From: Geitlerinema sp. BBD 1991-9
Lineage (GTDB): Bacteria; Cyanobacteriota; Cyanobacteriia; Cyanobacteriales; Geitlerinemataceae
Length of the DNA stretch: 37,909 bases
Assembly: GCA_001657325.1 (NCBI GenBank)
Contig: LWRO01000039.1
Coordinates: 1 to 37,909 of the forward strand
Reading direction: 5' to 3'
Notes under the pieces: model-generated
What the model was told of the DNA's origin: nothing
The model's input: only the letters and a program-made list of their open reading frames with translations
Database searches by the model: none
Program-made: the position numbers and the translations under genes
In this document: positions 16,535-25,330 of the stretch, piece by piece
How the letters are laid out: each line of letters begins with the position of its first letter
How positions within the stretch are numbered: position 1 is the first letter of the stretch

Positions 16535-17953
16535 GTGGCTGTGGTCGAGAGTTCCAACACGTCTACGGTACAAAGTATCGCGTCGCGCCGGGAACTGCGA
16601 GCGTTAGTTCGATCGCAGCTCCAGATGTTTCTCGAACAGGGAAACCTCGAAGGTGCAAAAACCGTGCTAGTCCCCGTACAGCCGGCCGATATTGCCGAGG
16701 CCATTGAGGGACTGCCCGAAACAATGCACGTCATCGCCTTTCGCTTGCTCTCGAAAGACGAAGCCACTGAAGTTTACGAACACCTCGATTCCAGCGTGCA
16801 ACAGTCGTTGATCGAGGAATTCAAGAATCAGGAAGTCCGAGAAATCGTCGAGCAAATGTCGCCCGACGATCGAGCGCGTCTGTTCGACGAATTACCCGCC
16901 AAGGTGGTGCGGCGACTGCTCAAACACCTCAGTTCGGTCGAACGTCAAGCGACGGCGTTGCTGTTGGGCTACGAAGCCGACACCGCCGGGCGCATTATGA
17001 CACCGGAGTATATCTCCTTAAAAGAGCATTTCACGGTTTCTCAAGCACTCGATCGAATTCGCAGTCTCGCCCACATCACCGAAACAGTTTATTCGCTCTA
17101 CGTCACCGATGCGGCGCGTCATCTTTCGGGCATCCTATCGCTTCGAGATCTCGTGGTCGCGCAACCGGAACAGACGATCGGGGATATCATGACGCGAGAC
17201 GTGGTGTTCGTCCACACCAGCACCGACCAAGAAGAAGTCGCACGCACGATCCAACGCTACGACTTTCTAGCCCTTCCCGTCGTCGATAGCGAACAGCGTC
17301 TCGTCGGTATCGTCACGGTAGATGACGTTATCGATATTTTGGAACAAGAAACGACGGAAGATATTTATGCGTTGGGGGGTTTGCAAGCGGACGGCGACAA
17401 TTACTTCCAAACCAACCTATTGAGCGTCGCGCGTCAGCGGGTGCTGTGGTTGTTGGTGTTACTGTTTACCAACACCCTCACGAGTGGCGTGATTCGAGCC
17501 AATCAAGGCATTCTCGAACAAGTCGTGAGTCTGGCCATGTTTATCCCACTGCTCATCGGTACTGGGGGAAACGTGGGCGCACAATCGTCTACGGTGGTGA
17601 TTCGCGGTTTGAATATGGATAAAATCCATACGGGCGGCGCCTCGAGAATTATTCGACGGGAAGCCATTGCGGGCATCTTATTAGGGGCGATGCTCGGGGC
17701 GATCGTGACCTTGGGCGCATATTTGTTGCAGGGCAATTGGATTGTGGCGATCGCCGTTGGAATCAGCCTGCTCGCCATTTCTACGTTAGCCTCGGTGTCG
17801 GGTGCGGCACTTCCGATCCTCTTTAAATCCCTGGGTTTCGATCCGGCATTGATGTCGGCACCGTTTATTACGACTGCTGTAGACGTACTCGGGGTGCTGG
17901 TTTATTTTAATGTCGCTCGTTTGCTAATTCAGCTAATTCCGTTTGAGGCGTGA
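16535..17953 (+). CDS. mgtE: Magnesium transporter MgtE
   Basis: This 472-residue inner-membrane Mg2+ channel is gated by its own cytosolic domains. An N-terminal superhelical MgtE_N domain (about 25-150) is followed by two CBS domains (about 155-275, with RIMTPEY and DIMTRDVV), a connecting plug helix (about 275-300) and five membrane helices (about 303-470). The pore signatures IGTGGNVGAQSS (341-352) and PFITTAVDVLGV with the ion-binding D450 are intact. The start is GTG at 16535, preceded by a GAGAG stretch; the next in-frame ATG would delete the first 30 residues, so GTG is preferred. The next gene starts five bases after its stop, which makes a two-gene operon likely. Confidence 0.95.
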   Translation: MAVVESSNTSTVQSIASRRELRALVRSQLQMFLEQGNLEGAKTVLVPVQPADIAEAIEGLPETMHVIAFRLLSKDEATEVYEHLDSSVQQSLIEEFKNQEVREIVEQMSPDDRARLFDELPAKVVRRLLKHLSSVERQATALLLGYEADTAGRIMTPEYISLKEHFTVSQALDRIRSLAHITETVYSLYVTDAARHLSGILSLRDLVVAQPEQTIGDIMTRDVVFVHTSTDQEEVARTIQRYDFLALPVVDSEQRLVGIVTVDDVIDILEQETTEDIYALGGLQADGDNYFQTNLLSVARQRVLWLLVLLFTNTLTSGVIRANQGILEQVVSLAMFIPLLIGTGGNVGAQSSTVVIRGLNMDKIHTGGASRIIRREAIAGILLGAMLGAIVTLGAYLLQGNWIVAIAVGISLLAISTLASVSGAALPILFKSLGFDPALMSAPFITTAVDVLGVLVYFNVARLLIQLIPFEA

Positions 17954-17957
17954 GGCC

Positions 17958-18491
17958 GTGAACGTTCGATTAGCAATCGGTGTCGTCATCGTAGCGTTCT
18001 CAGTTCCGGTACGGGCTGAAGAGGTCGTGTTGGCGAAGGTTCGATCGATCTATCCCGACCTCGTGGCGCAGTGGGAAAACGATTGTTTGTCGGGTTCGAT
18101 CGATACGTCTGTGTTCGATCGTGCGGACGGTGGAAAATTTGCCAACGCGATTTGTTGGTATCCACCGGAAGCCGACGGTTCCCGCACGGGTCAATGGCTG
18201 GGGATCGCACCTTTGAATCTGCACCGAACCTTTCGCGCCACTTGTCACAACGGCGATCGATCCTGTCAAGAAGCCTTGACGCAGTGGCGATCGATCGATC
18301 CTCAAGCGGTGTCTCGCGCTGAGATATACTGTGCTTCCAAGCAAGGAACGCTCTTTGTCGTCTCTCGCGACGGTGTAACCGAAATTCGTTGCGGCTTTTT
18401 CGCCACCACCGTTTGGGACGAAAACAGCGACGGCTCGATCGACGATGAAGACCCGGTTAGCGTCGAGACTCCTCTAGGTACGTTAAATTAA
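17958..18491 (+). CDS. Secreted protein with six cysteines and an EF-hand-like loop, linked to mgtE
   Basis: This is a 177-residue predicted exported protein of no family I recognise. A signal peptide (VRLAIGVVIVAFSVPVRA) gives a likely cleavage after ARA-type VRA. The mature part holds six cysteines (DCL, ICW, TCH, SCQ, YCA, RCG), enough for three disulfides, and near the C-terminus a 12-residue loop DENSDGSIDDED whose positions 1, 3, 5, 6, 8, 9 and 12 fit a canonical EF-hand calcium loop. The GTG start at 17958 lies five bases after the mgtE stop; a TTG at 17943 would overlap mgtE. The tight spacing suggests co-expression with the Mg2+ transporter, so divalent-cation sensing outside the membrane is a reasonable guess only. 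Confidence 0.75.
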   Translation: MNVRLAIGVVIVAFSVPVRAEEVVLAKVRSIYPDLVAQWENDCLSGSIDTSVFDRADGGKFANAICWYPPEADGSRTGQWLGIAPLNLHRTFRATCHNGDRSCQEALTQWRSIDPQAVSRAEIYCASKQGTLFVVSRDGVTEIRCGFFATTVWDENSDGSIDDEDPVSVETPLGTLN

Positions 18492-18558
18492 AGATCCCCC
18501 AAATCGATCCCCCAAATCGAAAATTTCGTAAATCGTCAATCGCAACCCGTAAATTGCT

Positions 18559-19974
18559 ATGCTGCTCGGTAGCAACTACCCCTCTTCAGACCTCCGAGAT
18601 CGAACCCTCGAAACAATCCTTCGAGAACGGCGAATTCGCCTTGCCGAACAGGTCGATTTCCCCGTCGTTCTGTGGTCGGGACGCAGCAAATCCCGAAATT
18701 TTCCGGCCAACACCTACCCCTTCCGCGCCAGCAGTCACTTCCTCTACTTCGCCGGACTCCCCCTCGAAAACGCGGCCGTTCGCCTCGAATCGGGAAAATT
18801 AGAACTTTTTCTCGACGATCCCGCATCGGGTGCAGCTCTATGGCATGGCGAAGCGCCCAAACGTCACGAAGTCGCCCGTACCATTGGGGCAGATGTCGCA
18901 TTTCCACTGTCAGAATTACCAGCACGCGCCAAAGATGCCGCGACGATCGCCGTCCTCAACAACGAAATTCGACAGCAGCAAGCTCTCGTTTTAGAACGAT
19001 CGATCTCCCCTCTCGATGCCTTAAACGGGATCGATCGAGAACTCGCCCGCGCCATCGTCCAACTGCGCCTCAGCCACGATGCTGGGGCGCTCGGCGAATT
19101 GCGTCAAGCTGCCGCAGTCAGTGTCGAAGCTCACAAAGCTGGCATGGCTGCCACGAAAACCGCTCATTTAGAAGCCCGAATTCGCGGCGCGATGGAAGGT
19201 GTCATCCTCAGTCAAAACATGACCTGTGCTTACAACAGCATCGTCACCGTACACGGCGAGGTGTTACACAACGATCGATACCATCATCCCTTGCAAGCTG
19301 GCGATTTACTCCTCGCCGATGTCGGCGCAGAAACCCCTCTCGGTTGGGCTTCTGACATTACCCGAACTTGGCCGGTTAACGGCCAATTTTCGGCAACGCA
19401 ACGGGCGATTTACGAAGTCGTTCTCGCGGCACACGATCGCGCCATCGAAGCCGTCAAACCCGGGGTAGAATATCGCAACGTTCACCTGTTGGCAGCGAAG
19501 GTTTTAGCTGAAGGATTAGTCGATTTAGGGATTTTGTGCGGCAATCCTGAAGATTTGGTTGAAGCTGACGCTCACGCGCTTTTCTTTCCCCACGGTATCG
19601 GACATCTTCTCGGTTTGGACGTTCACGATATGGAAGATCTCGGCGATTACGCGGGATACGAAAACAATCGGGCGCGGAGCAAACGGTTCGGTCTGTGTTT
19701 CTTGCGGTTGCACCGTCCGTTAAAACCGTCGATGCTCGTCACCATCGAACCCGGCTTTTATCAAGTTCCCGGTATTCTCAACAACCCTCAAAATCGAGAG
19801 AAATACAAAGATGCTGTCAATTGGGAGCGCTTAGAACAGTTCGCCGACGTGCGCGGAATTCGCATTGAGGATGACGTGTTGGTGACGGAAGATGGCGGTG
19901 AAGTCACCACGTCTGCATTGCCAACCGACATTGAATCGATCGAACATTTAGTTTCGGATTCAGGTCGAACGTGA
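18559..19974 (+). CDS. M24 family metallopeptidase (Xaa-Pro aminopeptidase, PepP-like)
   Basis: This 471-residue cytosolic dinuclear metal peptidase removes N-terminal residues before proline. An N-terminal AMP_N-type domain (about 10-165, with NTYPFRASSHFLYFAG) precedes the pita-bread domain (about 180-460). Metal ligands are D254 (LLADVG), D266 (SDITRTW), H349 (HGIGH), E397 (VTIEPGF) and E437 (IRIEDD), a complete set. The VHDMED segment (355-360) is also typical. The length is slightly above E. coli PepP (about 440). The ATG at 18559 fits the domain start. It is 67 bases downstream of the secreted protein gene, possibly with its own promoter. Confidence 0.92.
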   Translation: MLLGSNYPSSDLRDRTLETILRERRIRLAEQVDFPVVLWSGRSKSRNFPANTYPFRASSHFLYFAGLPLENAAVRLESGKLELFLDDPASGAALWHGEAPKRHEVARTIGADVAFPLSELPARAKDAATIAVLNNEIRQQQALVLERSISPLDALNGIDRELARAIVQLRLSHDAGALGELRQAAAVSVEAHKAGMAATKTAHLEARIRGAMEGVILSQNMTCAYNSIVTVHGEVLHNDRYHHPLQAGDLLLADVGAETPLGWASDITRTWPVNGQFSATQRAIYEVVLAAHDRAIEAVKPGVEYRNVHLLAAKVLAEGLVDLGILCGNPEDLVEADAHALFFPHGIGHLLGLDVHDMEDLGDYAGYENNRARSKRFGLCFLRLHRPLKPSMLVTIEPGFYQVPGILNNPQNREKYKDAVNWERLEQFADVRGIRIEDDVLVTEDGGEVTTSALPTDIESIEHLVSDSGRT

Positions 19975-20082
19975 CGATCTTGGGTTTTGATGCGGAAGTT
20001 CAAAGAGCATCTGTCAAATCCATCTTGAGGCGATAAGCGATTCACCAGACGCGAACTCAAACCTCGTTAATTTCCTCGATCG

Positions 20083-20736
20083 CTAAACAACACCTTGTAG
20101 CTGACGCAGCCGTTGCAGAAAACGCGCCACAGCCACCGCTTCCCAAACGTCGCCTTCCTCGATCAGTAAATCTAAGACCGCTTCAAATGCCTCGATCGAC
20201 TCCTCAAAGCGTTCGAGTTGTGAGAGCGTTCGTCCTAAGCCTTTCAACGCATCGACGTATTCAGCGTTAATTTCGAGCGCGCGTTCGTACAGCGACACGG
20301 CTTCTTCTAAGCGACCTTGACTCGATCGAAGATTCCCCAAAGCGTTGTACGCTAAAGCGTGGTCTTCGTTAAGGCGAATGGCTTCCTCGTACTCCTGCGC
20401 GGCTTCCTCGTAACGATACTGTGCGAACAAAACGTTGCCGAGTTTGTAGCGAAGGAGCGAATCTTGTGGGTCTCGATCGAGCAATTCCCGAAAGACCGCT
20501 TCTGCTGCTTCGTAATCTCGATCGCGAAACAACTGATTTCCTTCTCGCAGGCGTTCTCGTCGATCGATCGGTTCTGCGATCTCGATTCGATCGACGTTGA
20601 TTCGATTCCGCTCTCCCGCAATCGCCCATTGCGGAGTCAGACAAATTACAGCTAAGATGCCGACGAAGAGGGAACGTGGCTCGAGCGCAGCCGAAATTCG
20701 ACGAACGTCAACAGAACCGTTTAAGTGTGAGACCAT
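20083..20736 (-). CDS. Exported TPR repeat protein
   Basis: This 217-residue protein has a hydrophobic N-terminal export signal (SLFVGILAVICLTPQWAIAG, ending near residue 41) followed by four or more tetratricopeptide repeats from about residue 68, with unit consensus residues such as LGNVLFAQYRYEEAAQEYEEA and LGNLRSSQGRLEEAVSLYERA. TPRs are protein-binding scaffolds; no catalytic domain is present. A helical tail (WEAVAVARFLQRLRQL) ends it. I take the ATG at 20736; a TTG at 20754 is possible. It diverges from the DUF790 gene with about 53 bases between the starts. Confidence 0.85.
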   Translation of the reverse strand: MVSHLNGSVDVRRISAALEPRSLFVGILAVICLTPQWAIAGERNRINVDRIEIAEPIDRRERLREGNQLFRDRDYEAAEAVFRELLDRDPQDSLLRYKLGNVLFAQYRYEEAAQEYEEAIRLNEDHALAYNALGNLRSSQGRLEEAVSLYERALEINAEYVDALKGLGRTLSQLERFEESIEAFEAVLDLLIEEGDVWEAVAVARFLQRLRQLQGVV

Positions 20737-20789
20737 CAATAACACGAACGACAAAACAGATTTTTCTGATGATAGCGTGACTGTGCGAG

Positions 20790-22010
20790 ATGTTACCGAC
20801 CGATTTACTCAGTTACCGACACAACGGCGAAGAACTCGTTCCCAAACGTCTCCCCATCGACGATCGACATTTACAACTCGCGCAGGCGGCCATCGATCGC
20901 TTTCAGGACTGCGTCAACGACACCCAGAGTACTCTCGATCGAAAGCTCAAGGAATTTGAAGGGGATAGTCCTGACTACCGACTGCGTAGGGGATTAGCAC
21001 ACCTACTCAAAAGTCACAGTTGCACCTTCGAGATGGTCAGTCCTCTCGATCCCCCCGAGCTGCGCCAACGGGTATTTTCCCTCTCCGCCCAAACCGTTCC
21101 CAGTCGAGTGACAACGACCCAAACCCTCGATCGACTCGCAACCGAACTCAGCCGAGAACTCAACAGCGAAATTCTTCCCGATGCAATTCGGCGGGGACTG
21201 TACGCCGACTTACAAGAAAACCGCATTCTCACCGTCTTCGACCCACCAACCCCCGAAAACTTGCTGCACCGCTACAACCTATCTCAAGTTCAAGGGATTT
21301 TCTACCGCGCTAGCGATATTGTCATCAACGCCCATCGCAACGTTCCCGGTCAATATAAACTGCTATTTCGCTATCTCAAACTCTTCAGTTTGATGTTTTA
21401 CATCGAAGGCGATGCCGATTGCGGGTTTACCATTACCATCGACGGGCCGACGAGTTTGTTTAAACCCAGTACCCGCTACGGTTTAGCCATTGCCAAACTC
21501 ATCCCAGCACTGCTGCACGTGACGCGCTGGAGTTTGAAAGCCACACTACACACGCGCAACCCGCAAACGAAAACGACCCGCATCGGTCGCTTCGCCTTAG
21601 ACTCTGACTGTGGATTGGTCACCCACTACCCGCCGGGAAAACCCTACGATTCGATGCTAGAACAGTCCTTCGCCAAGCGTTGGTTGTCCTTGGATACGCC
21701 GTGGCAACTCGAGCGGGAAGTCGATCTGATTCCGATTCCCGGTAGTGTCATGGTGCCAGACTTTCGCTTAGTCCATCCAGACGGCCGCGATGTCTTGCTC
21801 GAAATCGTCGGCTATTGGCGACCGGAATATTTGAAAAAGAAATTTTCCCAAGTGCGACACGTCGAAAACCGACGGCTCGTCCTCGCCGTTTCCGAACGCT
21901 TGAATTTGGAAAAAGCGGGCGTTCGCGCCAGCGACGTTTCCGTTCCCCTCGTGTGGTTTAAAGAAAAGTTGCAACCTCAAGCTGTTCTCGATGCGATCGA
22001 ATCGGATTAA
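20790..22010 (+). CDS. DUF790 family nuclease (Bax1-like)
   Basis: This 406-residue protein matches DUF790, the family of archaeal Bax1, a nuclease that partners the XPB helicase. The opening LPTDLLSYRHNGEELVPKRL and the central ASDIVINAHRNVPGQYKLLFRYLKLFSLMF region are typical. The C-terminal restriction-endonuclease-like core has VPDF with D324, LLEIVGYW with E338, and the following K349-K351 helix, so the nuclease looks intact. No XPB/RAD25 helicase gene lies in this window, so any partner must be encoded elsewhere. The ATG at 20790 is the family start. A role in DNA repair is inference from the archaeal homologue. Confidence 0.85.
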   Translation: MLPTDLLSYRHNGEELVPKRLPIDDRHLQLAQAAIDRFQDCVNDTQSTLDRKLKEFEGDSPDYRLRRGLAHLLKSHSCTFEMVSPLDPPELRQRVFSLSAQTVPSRVTTTQTLDRLATELSRELNSEILPDAIRRGLYADLQENRILTVFDPPTPENLLHRYNLSQVQGIFYRASDIVINAHRNVPGQYKLLFRYLKLFSLMFYIEGDADCGFTITIDGPTSLFKPSTRYGLAIAKLIPALLHVTRWSLKATLHTRNPQTKTTRIGRFALDSDCGLVTHYPPGKPYDSMLEQSFAKRWLSLDTPWQLEREVDLIPIPGSVMVPDFRLVHPDGRDVLLEIVGYWRPEYLKKKFSQVRHVENRRLVLAVSERLNLEKAGVRASDVSVPLVWFKEKLQPQAVLDAIESD

Positions 22011-22027
22011 ACCCGTTCGCCATTGCC

Positions 22028-22174
22028 CTAAACCCTCAGTTTGCGAATCATTTCTCGCAACACGTCGGTTTTGGTTTTACCTCGCTGGATACAGTATTGT
22101 TCTAACCGTTCGAGTTCGTTCAAGGGCAGGCGAATTGTCAGGACTTTGTCTGAAGGGGGTTTCGTTCGAGCCAT
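22028..22174 (-). CDS. Small ribbon-helix-helix (CopG-like) protein
   Basis: This 48-residue basic protein has the pattern KVLTIRLPLNELERLEQYC followed by GKTKTDVLREMIRKL: one beta strand (VLTIRLP) and two helices joined by the conserved G-K-T-TD turn. This is the ribbon-helix-helix fold of CopG/Arc-type DNA-binding dimers. The frame is open to a TTG at 22237, but the ATG at 22174 gives a normal RHH length. It is convergent with the DUF790 gene, with only 17 bases between the stops. No toxin gene adjoins it, so it may be an orphan regulator. Confidence 0.65.
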   Translation of the reverse strand: MARTKPPSDKVLTIRLPLNELERLEQYCIQRGKTKTDVLREMIRKLRV

Positions 22175-22237
22175 GGGTTCGATCGATCTATTGAGGGTAA
22201 CTGAACAAAGAAGTAAGGTATAGACTTTTTCGCCCAA

Positions 22238-22593
22238 CCCTAACGCTTTTCACGGTAGGCAGCCGGTTCCCATCGCTTCGAGTTCGACGGGCATCGGTGA
22301 CGTGTCGAGAACGCAACACAACCGTCGAGAAAGATGGATGACACAGGCGCTTGGCAACCGATGAATTGTCGTTTCGAGCCGGGGAAAGACGATGGGTTGC
22401 GTTGGAAAACTTCGCTTCGATCGCGATCTTACCTCCAGTACATTGTACTGATAATCGATCGTTTGCAACCGTTTTCGAGAAAAAAAAGCGAAAGACGGCT
22501 CGATCGATCCCTTGAAACTTCTCGTCGCCCGTGTCGAAAAGACGCGACTCAGGCTAAGCTAGAGGGGATAGCTAAACTTTGACGAAGTCAGCA
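22238..22593. other. 356-base gap with no clear gene
   Basis: Short frames exist on both strands but have no recognisable features and basic, low-quality composition. The AGAGGGGATAG stretch at about 22560-22570 could assist translation of the downstream CPP1-like gene. I see no repeat or RNA structure that I can name. Confidence 0.3.
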
Positions 22594-23196
22594 ATGAGCG
22601 ACCTGAGTCCTTACGAACAGCTTGGCGTAACAAAAGATGCCTCGTTTGAGGAAATACAAGCTGCTCGCAGCCGTCAGATCGAACAGCACAACGACGATCG
22701 AAAGCGGGTCGAGCAGATTGAAATGGCTTACGATGCGGTTTTGATGGATCGGCTTCGGTTGCGCCAACAGGGAAAAATCAAAATTCCGGAAGGCATTCGT
22801 TTTCCCGAGCGCGCGATGCCGTCGCCACCCCAAACGGTCGCCCCGGCTTCCGCCAATCGGATGTCTGAATGGTTTCAAGGTGCGATCGACACGCCCAGCC
22901 AAGCGGATATCCTCTGGCCGGCGGGTGTTTTTGTCCTGTTGAGCATCCTCAGTGCGGTTAATGTCGCCTATACACCCATCGCCCTAGCCTTTGGTGCGGG
23001 AACGAGCCTCTACTTTCTCAACCGTAAGGAAAAGCGGTTCGGCCGCGCTGTTCTCTACACGCTCCTCAGCGTCGTGGTTGGCATTCTCATCGGCGGACAG
23101 CTCGGCGCGTGGTTAGGATCGCAACTGCCTTCCGAGACGATCGCCGCGTGGCTGACGTTCTTTTTATTGTGGTTGGTGACGAGCTTTTTGCGTTAG
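22594..23196 (+). CDS. CPP1-like membrane protein with a J-like domain
   Basis: This 200-residue protein resembles the cyanobacterial/plastid CPP1 family (DUF3353; chaperone-like protein of POR1 in plants). The N-terminal J-like region MSDLSPYEQLGVTKDASFEEIQAARSR lacks the HPD tripeptide of true J domains (HNDD appears nearby). Three or four membrane helices fill about 105-200 (LWPAGVFVLLSILSAVNV, AVLYTLLSVVVGILIGGQLGA, AWLTFFLLWLV). In plants the family stabilises protochlorophyllide oxidoreductase; that role here is inference. I take the ATG at 22594; a TTG at 22579 is less likely. Its stop overlaps the stop of the opposite HAD gene in the shared tetranucleotide TTAG. Confidence 0.85.
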   Translation: MSDLSPYEQLGVTKDASFEEIQAARSRQIEQHNDDRKRVEQIEMAYDAVLMDRLRLRQQGKIKIPEGIRFPERAMPSPPQTVAPASANRMSEWFQGAIDTPSQADILWPAGVFVLLSILSAVNVAYTPIALAFGAGTSLYFLNRKEKRFGRAVLYTLLSVVVGILIGGQLGAWLGSQLPSETIAAWLTFFLLWLVTSFLR

Positions 23197-23891
23197 ACCA
23201 CCGGTTGGGGAGTGGTTTGGACGATAAAATCAACGGCTTCTGCAAGGTCACTGACAATGAGATCCGGGTTGTAGCGTTCGAGATGTCGGCGATCTCGGAT
23301 ACCGGATAGCACGGCAATGAATTTAACTCCTTGGGTACGGGCAGCAATCGCATCAGCTTCCGTATCGCCCACCATCCACTGAAGGCGAACGGGGGGTAAT
23401 TCGGTCAGCGCGCGTGCAAGGAGGCGAGGCTTGTCTTTCGTGTCGGCGGTTTTCACTTCGTCGTTGCCGATGCAGTAACGTCGATCGAGGGGAAAAAATC
23501 GATCGAGTTCGCAGCGATACAGGGCTTCTTCGAGTTCTCGCTGGCGACGCATGGTTAACACGACCAGTTCGATCCCAACCCGTTGCGCCCGTTCGAGGGC
23601 CGCTACAGCACCGGGGATAGGCGTATCGTAGTGCAAATAAGGCGTACTGTGAACTGTTTTTCCGCGTAAGGTCGCAAATTCCCGAGCGCGGTCGCGATCG
23701 AGTCCTGAAATTGTTCCAATTTTACGTTCCGGGGTGCGCGAGCGTTTCAACTGCCAAAATTCCGGTTTAGACAGATGGTTGACTGGTCGATCGGGAGGGC
23801 GCAATCGATCGAGGCAATATCGATATACGCAGTAATAACGATCGGACACATCGACGATCGGACCGTCGAAGTCGGTAATCAGTCGAAGCAT
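23193..23891 (-). CDS. HAD-superfamily hydrolase (phosphatase-like)
   Basis: This 232-residue soluble enzyme has the haloacid dehalogenase motifs in order: I, DFDGPIVD with nucleophile D7 and acid D9; II, VVLTMR (Thr near residue 113); III, a lysine in DTKDKPRLL; IV, VGDTEAD at about 174-180. The C1-type helical cap lies at about 18-85. The motif I DFDGP and overall layout resemble phosphoglycolate-phosphatase-like or pyrophosphatase-like HADs, but the substrate cannot be stated. The ATG at 23891 fits the motif position. It is convergent with the CPP1-like gene, with a 4-base overlap of stops. Confidence 0.85.
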   Translation of the reverse strand: MLRLITDFDGPIVDVSDRYYCVYRYCLDRLRPPDRPVNHLSKPEFWQLKRSRTPERKIGTISGLDRDRAREFATLRGKTVHSTPYLHYDTPIPGAVAALERAQRVGIELVVLTMRRQRELEEALYRCELDRFFPLDRRYCIGNDEVKTADTKDKPRLLARALTELPPVRLQWMVGDTEADAIAARTQGVKFIAVLSGIRDRRHLERYNPDLIVSDLAEAVDFIVQTTPQPVV

Positions 23892-24448
23892 GGGGGCGGA
23901 GAAGGAGTGGGGTTTGCAGCTCTGTGTAAAGTTTTATCACATCTCGCTCGAGCTATTCCCCAGTTCGAGCGTTCGATTGAGGGAGTTCTGCCCCTCCCCC
24001 AATTTGGGTTTATCGTGAAGAGCCAGGCCGATTCCCAAACAAGCACCGTTGCGGCTCGCACTCCATGGGTGTCTGTTCGATCGAGTAGATTGTCGATTGG
24101 TACTCCAGTCTGATGATACGCACAAACCTCAAAAAACGCACGAATTGCCCCGAGGCTTTAGCCTTACTCGATCGTGCGAGCGAAGCACTTAATACTTCGG
24201 CTTGACTGATAGAAGATTGAGGGCAGTACGTTACGTCGATTCAAAACTGAATTGCAATAGCAAAGATCGTTCTAATCAATGCTTGTTAAGCCTCATTCGA
24301 TCTCTCGTGGATTAACACCCAATTAAAGATTTGCGATTCCAATAGCTACAAACTCGATCCGGATCTGAATCTCCTTAAGAAGAACTTTGCTAGAGCGGAG
24401 GTACAATAAAAATGCTATAATATAAAGCTTTCTGTTTTTTGTCTTTGC
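23892..24448. other. Spacer between divergent HAD and ksgA genes
   Basis: I see no gene in these roughly 560 bases. The right half is AT-rich and carries the ksgA promoter. The left half is ordinary GC-balanced DNA with weak overlapping frames only. Confidence 0.35.
24413..24421 (+). promoter_or_regulatory. Extended -10 promoter element of ksgA
   Basis: TGCTATAAT (TGn plus a perfect TATAAT at 24416-24421) lies 27 bases before the ksgA ATG. This predicts a transcript start near 24428 and a leader of about 20 bases. An extended -10 can compensate for the lack of an obvious -35 element. Confidence 0.65.
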
Positions 24449-25288
24449 ATGAAACCGCGAAAACGATTTGCCCAACACTGGCTTCGTAGTGACGCTGTCT
24501 TAGATAGAATCATCGAAGCCGCCGAATTATCTGCCAACGATCGAGTGTTAGAAATCGGCCCCGGTCAAGGTGTTTTGACTCGGCGGTTATTTCCTCTGGT
24601 TGAATCGCTAGTTGCCATCGAACTCGACCGAGATTTGTGTCAAAAACTCGTTTCAAAATTTCGAGATATCGAAAACTTTTTATTGCTACAAAGCGATTTT
24701 TTAGCGTTAAACCTATCCGAACAGCTAAGCGCGTTTTCCAATATTTTTCACGTTCAAAATAAAGTTGTTGCCAATATTCCCTACAATATCACCGGGCCGA
24801 TTTTAGAAAAACTGCTCGGAAAAATCGAAACGCCCAATCCTCGCCCCTACGAATCGATCGTCTTGCTCGTTCAAAAAGAAGTTGCCGATCGATTGTGTGC
24901 TCGACCGGGTTCCAAAACCTTTGGCGCTTTGTCCGTGCGCGTGCAATATCTCGCCCAGTGTGAAATCATTTGCACGGTACCCCGTAAAGCCTTTTATCCG
25001 CCGCCGAAAGTCGAATCTGCCGTTGTTCGGTTAAGACCGAGGTCGATCGAAACACCTGCCCAAAATCCCAAATTGCTCTCAACGCTCGTCAAAGTGGGAT
25101 TTGCCAACAAACGAAAAATGTTGCGCAACAACCTTAAAAGCCTTATCGAGCCAGAACAGCTTGCCGAACTTTTCGATCGATGCCAACTCGATCCCGAAGC
25201 GAGAGCCGAACGCTTGAGTGTCGCAGACTGGATCGCCCTCAGCAACCAGAGTTCTGAATTCAATTCTACCCAAAACACAAAGAGTTGA
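24449..25288 (+). CDS. ksgA: 16S rRNA dimethyladenosine transferase
   Basis: This 279-residue Rossmann-fold methyltransferase (RsmA) dimethylates two adjacent adenines in the 3' hairpin of 16S rRNA. The N-terminus KPRKRFAQHWL is the family's RNA/SAM segment. SAM motif I is LEIGPGQGVLT (34-44), acidic motif II is AIELD (56-60), and the catalytic NIPYN is at 109-113. The C-terminal helical domain includes AFYPPPKVESAVVRL and FANKRKMLRNNLK, both diagnostic. The length is normal. In many cyanobacteria ispE follows ksgA; here apcF lies tail to tail instead. Confidence 0.97.
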   Translation: MKPRKRFAQHWLRSDAVLDRIIEAAELSANDRVLEIGPGQGVLTRRLFPLVESLVAIELDRDLCQKLVSKFRDIENFLLLQSDFLALNLSEQLSAFSNIFHVQNKVVANIPYNITGPILEKLLGKIETPNPRPYESIVLLVQKEVADRLCARPGSKTFGALSVRVQYLAQCEIICTVPRKAFYPPPKVESAVVRLRPRSIETPAQNPKLLSTLVKVGFANKRKMLRNNLKSLIEPEQLAELFDRCQLDPEARAERLSVADWIALSNQSSEFNSTQNTKS

Positions 25289-25330
25289 CGATGCAAACAA
25301 GCACCGCCAACTCCTCAAAAAAATCTGAAT

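Noticed and set aside
22334-22582. 82-codon frame before the CPP1-like gene
   Set aside because: Highly basic, no recognisable fold, and likely chance reading through CGATCG-rich spacer.
25282-25313. Terminator between ksgA and apcF
   Set aside because: GAGTTG/CAACTC arms exist, but the stem is broken by internal loops and the A-run is on the wrong side for a minus-strand terminator and gives no U-run on the plus strand.
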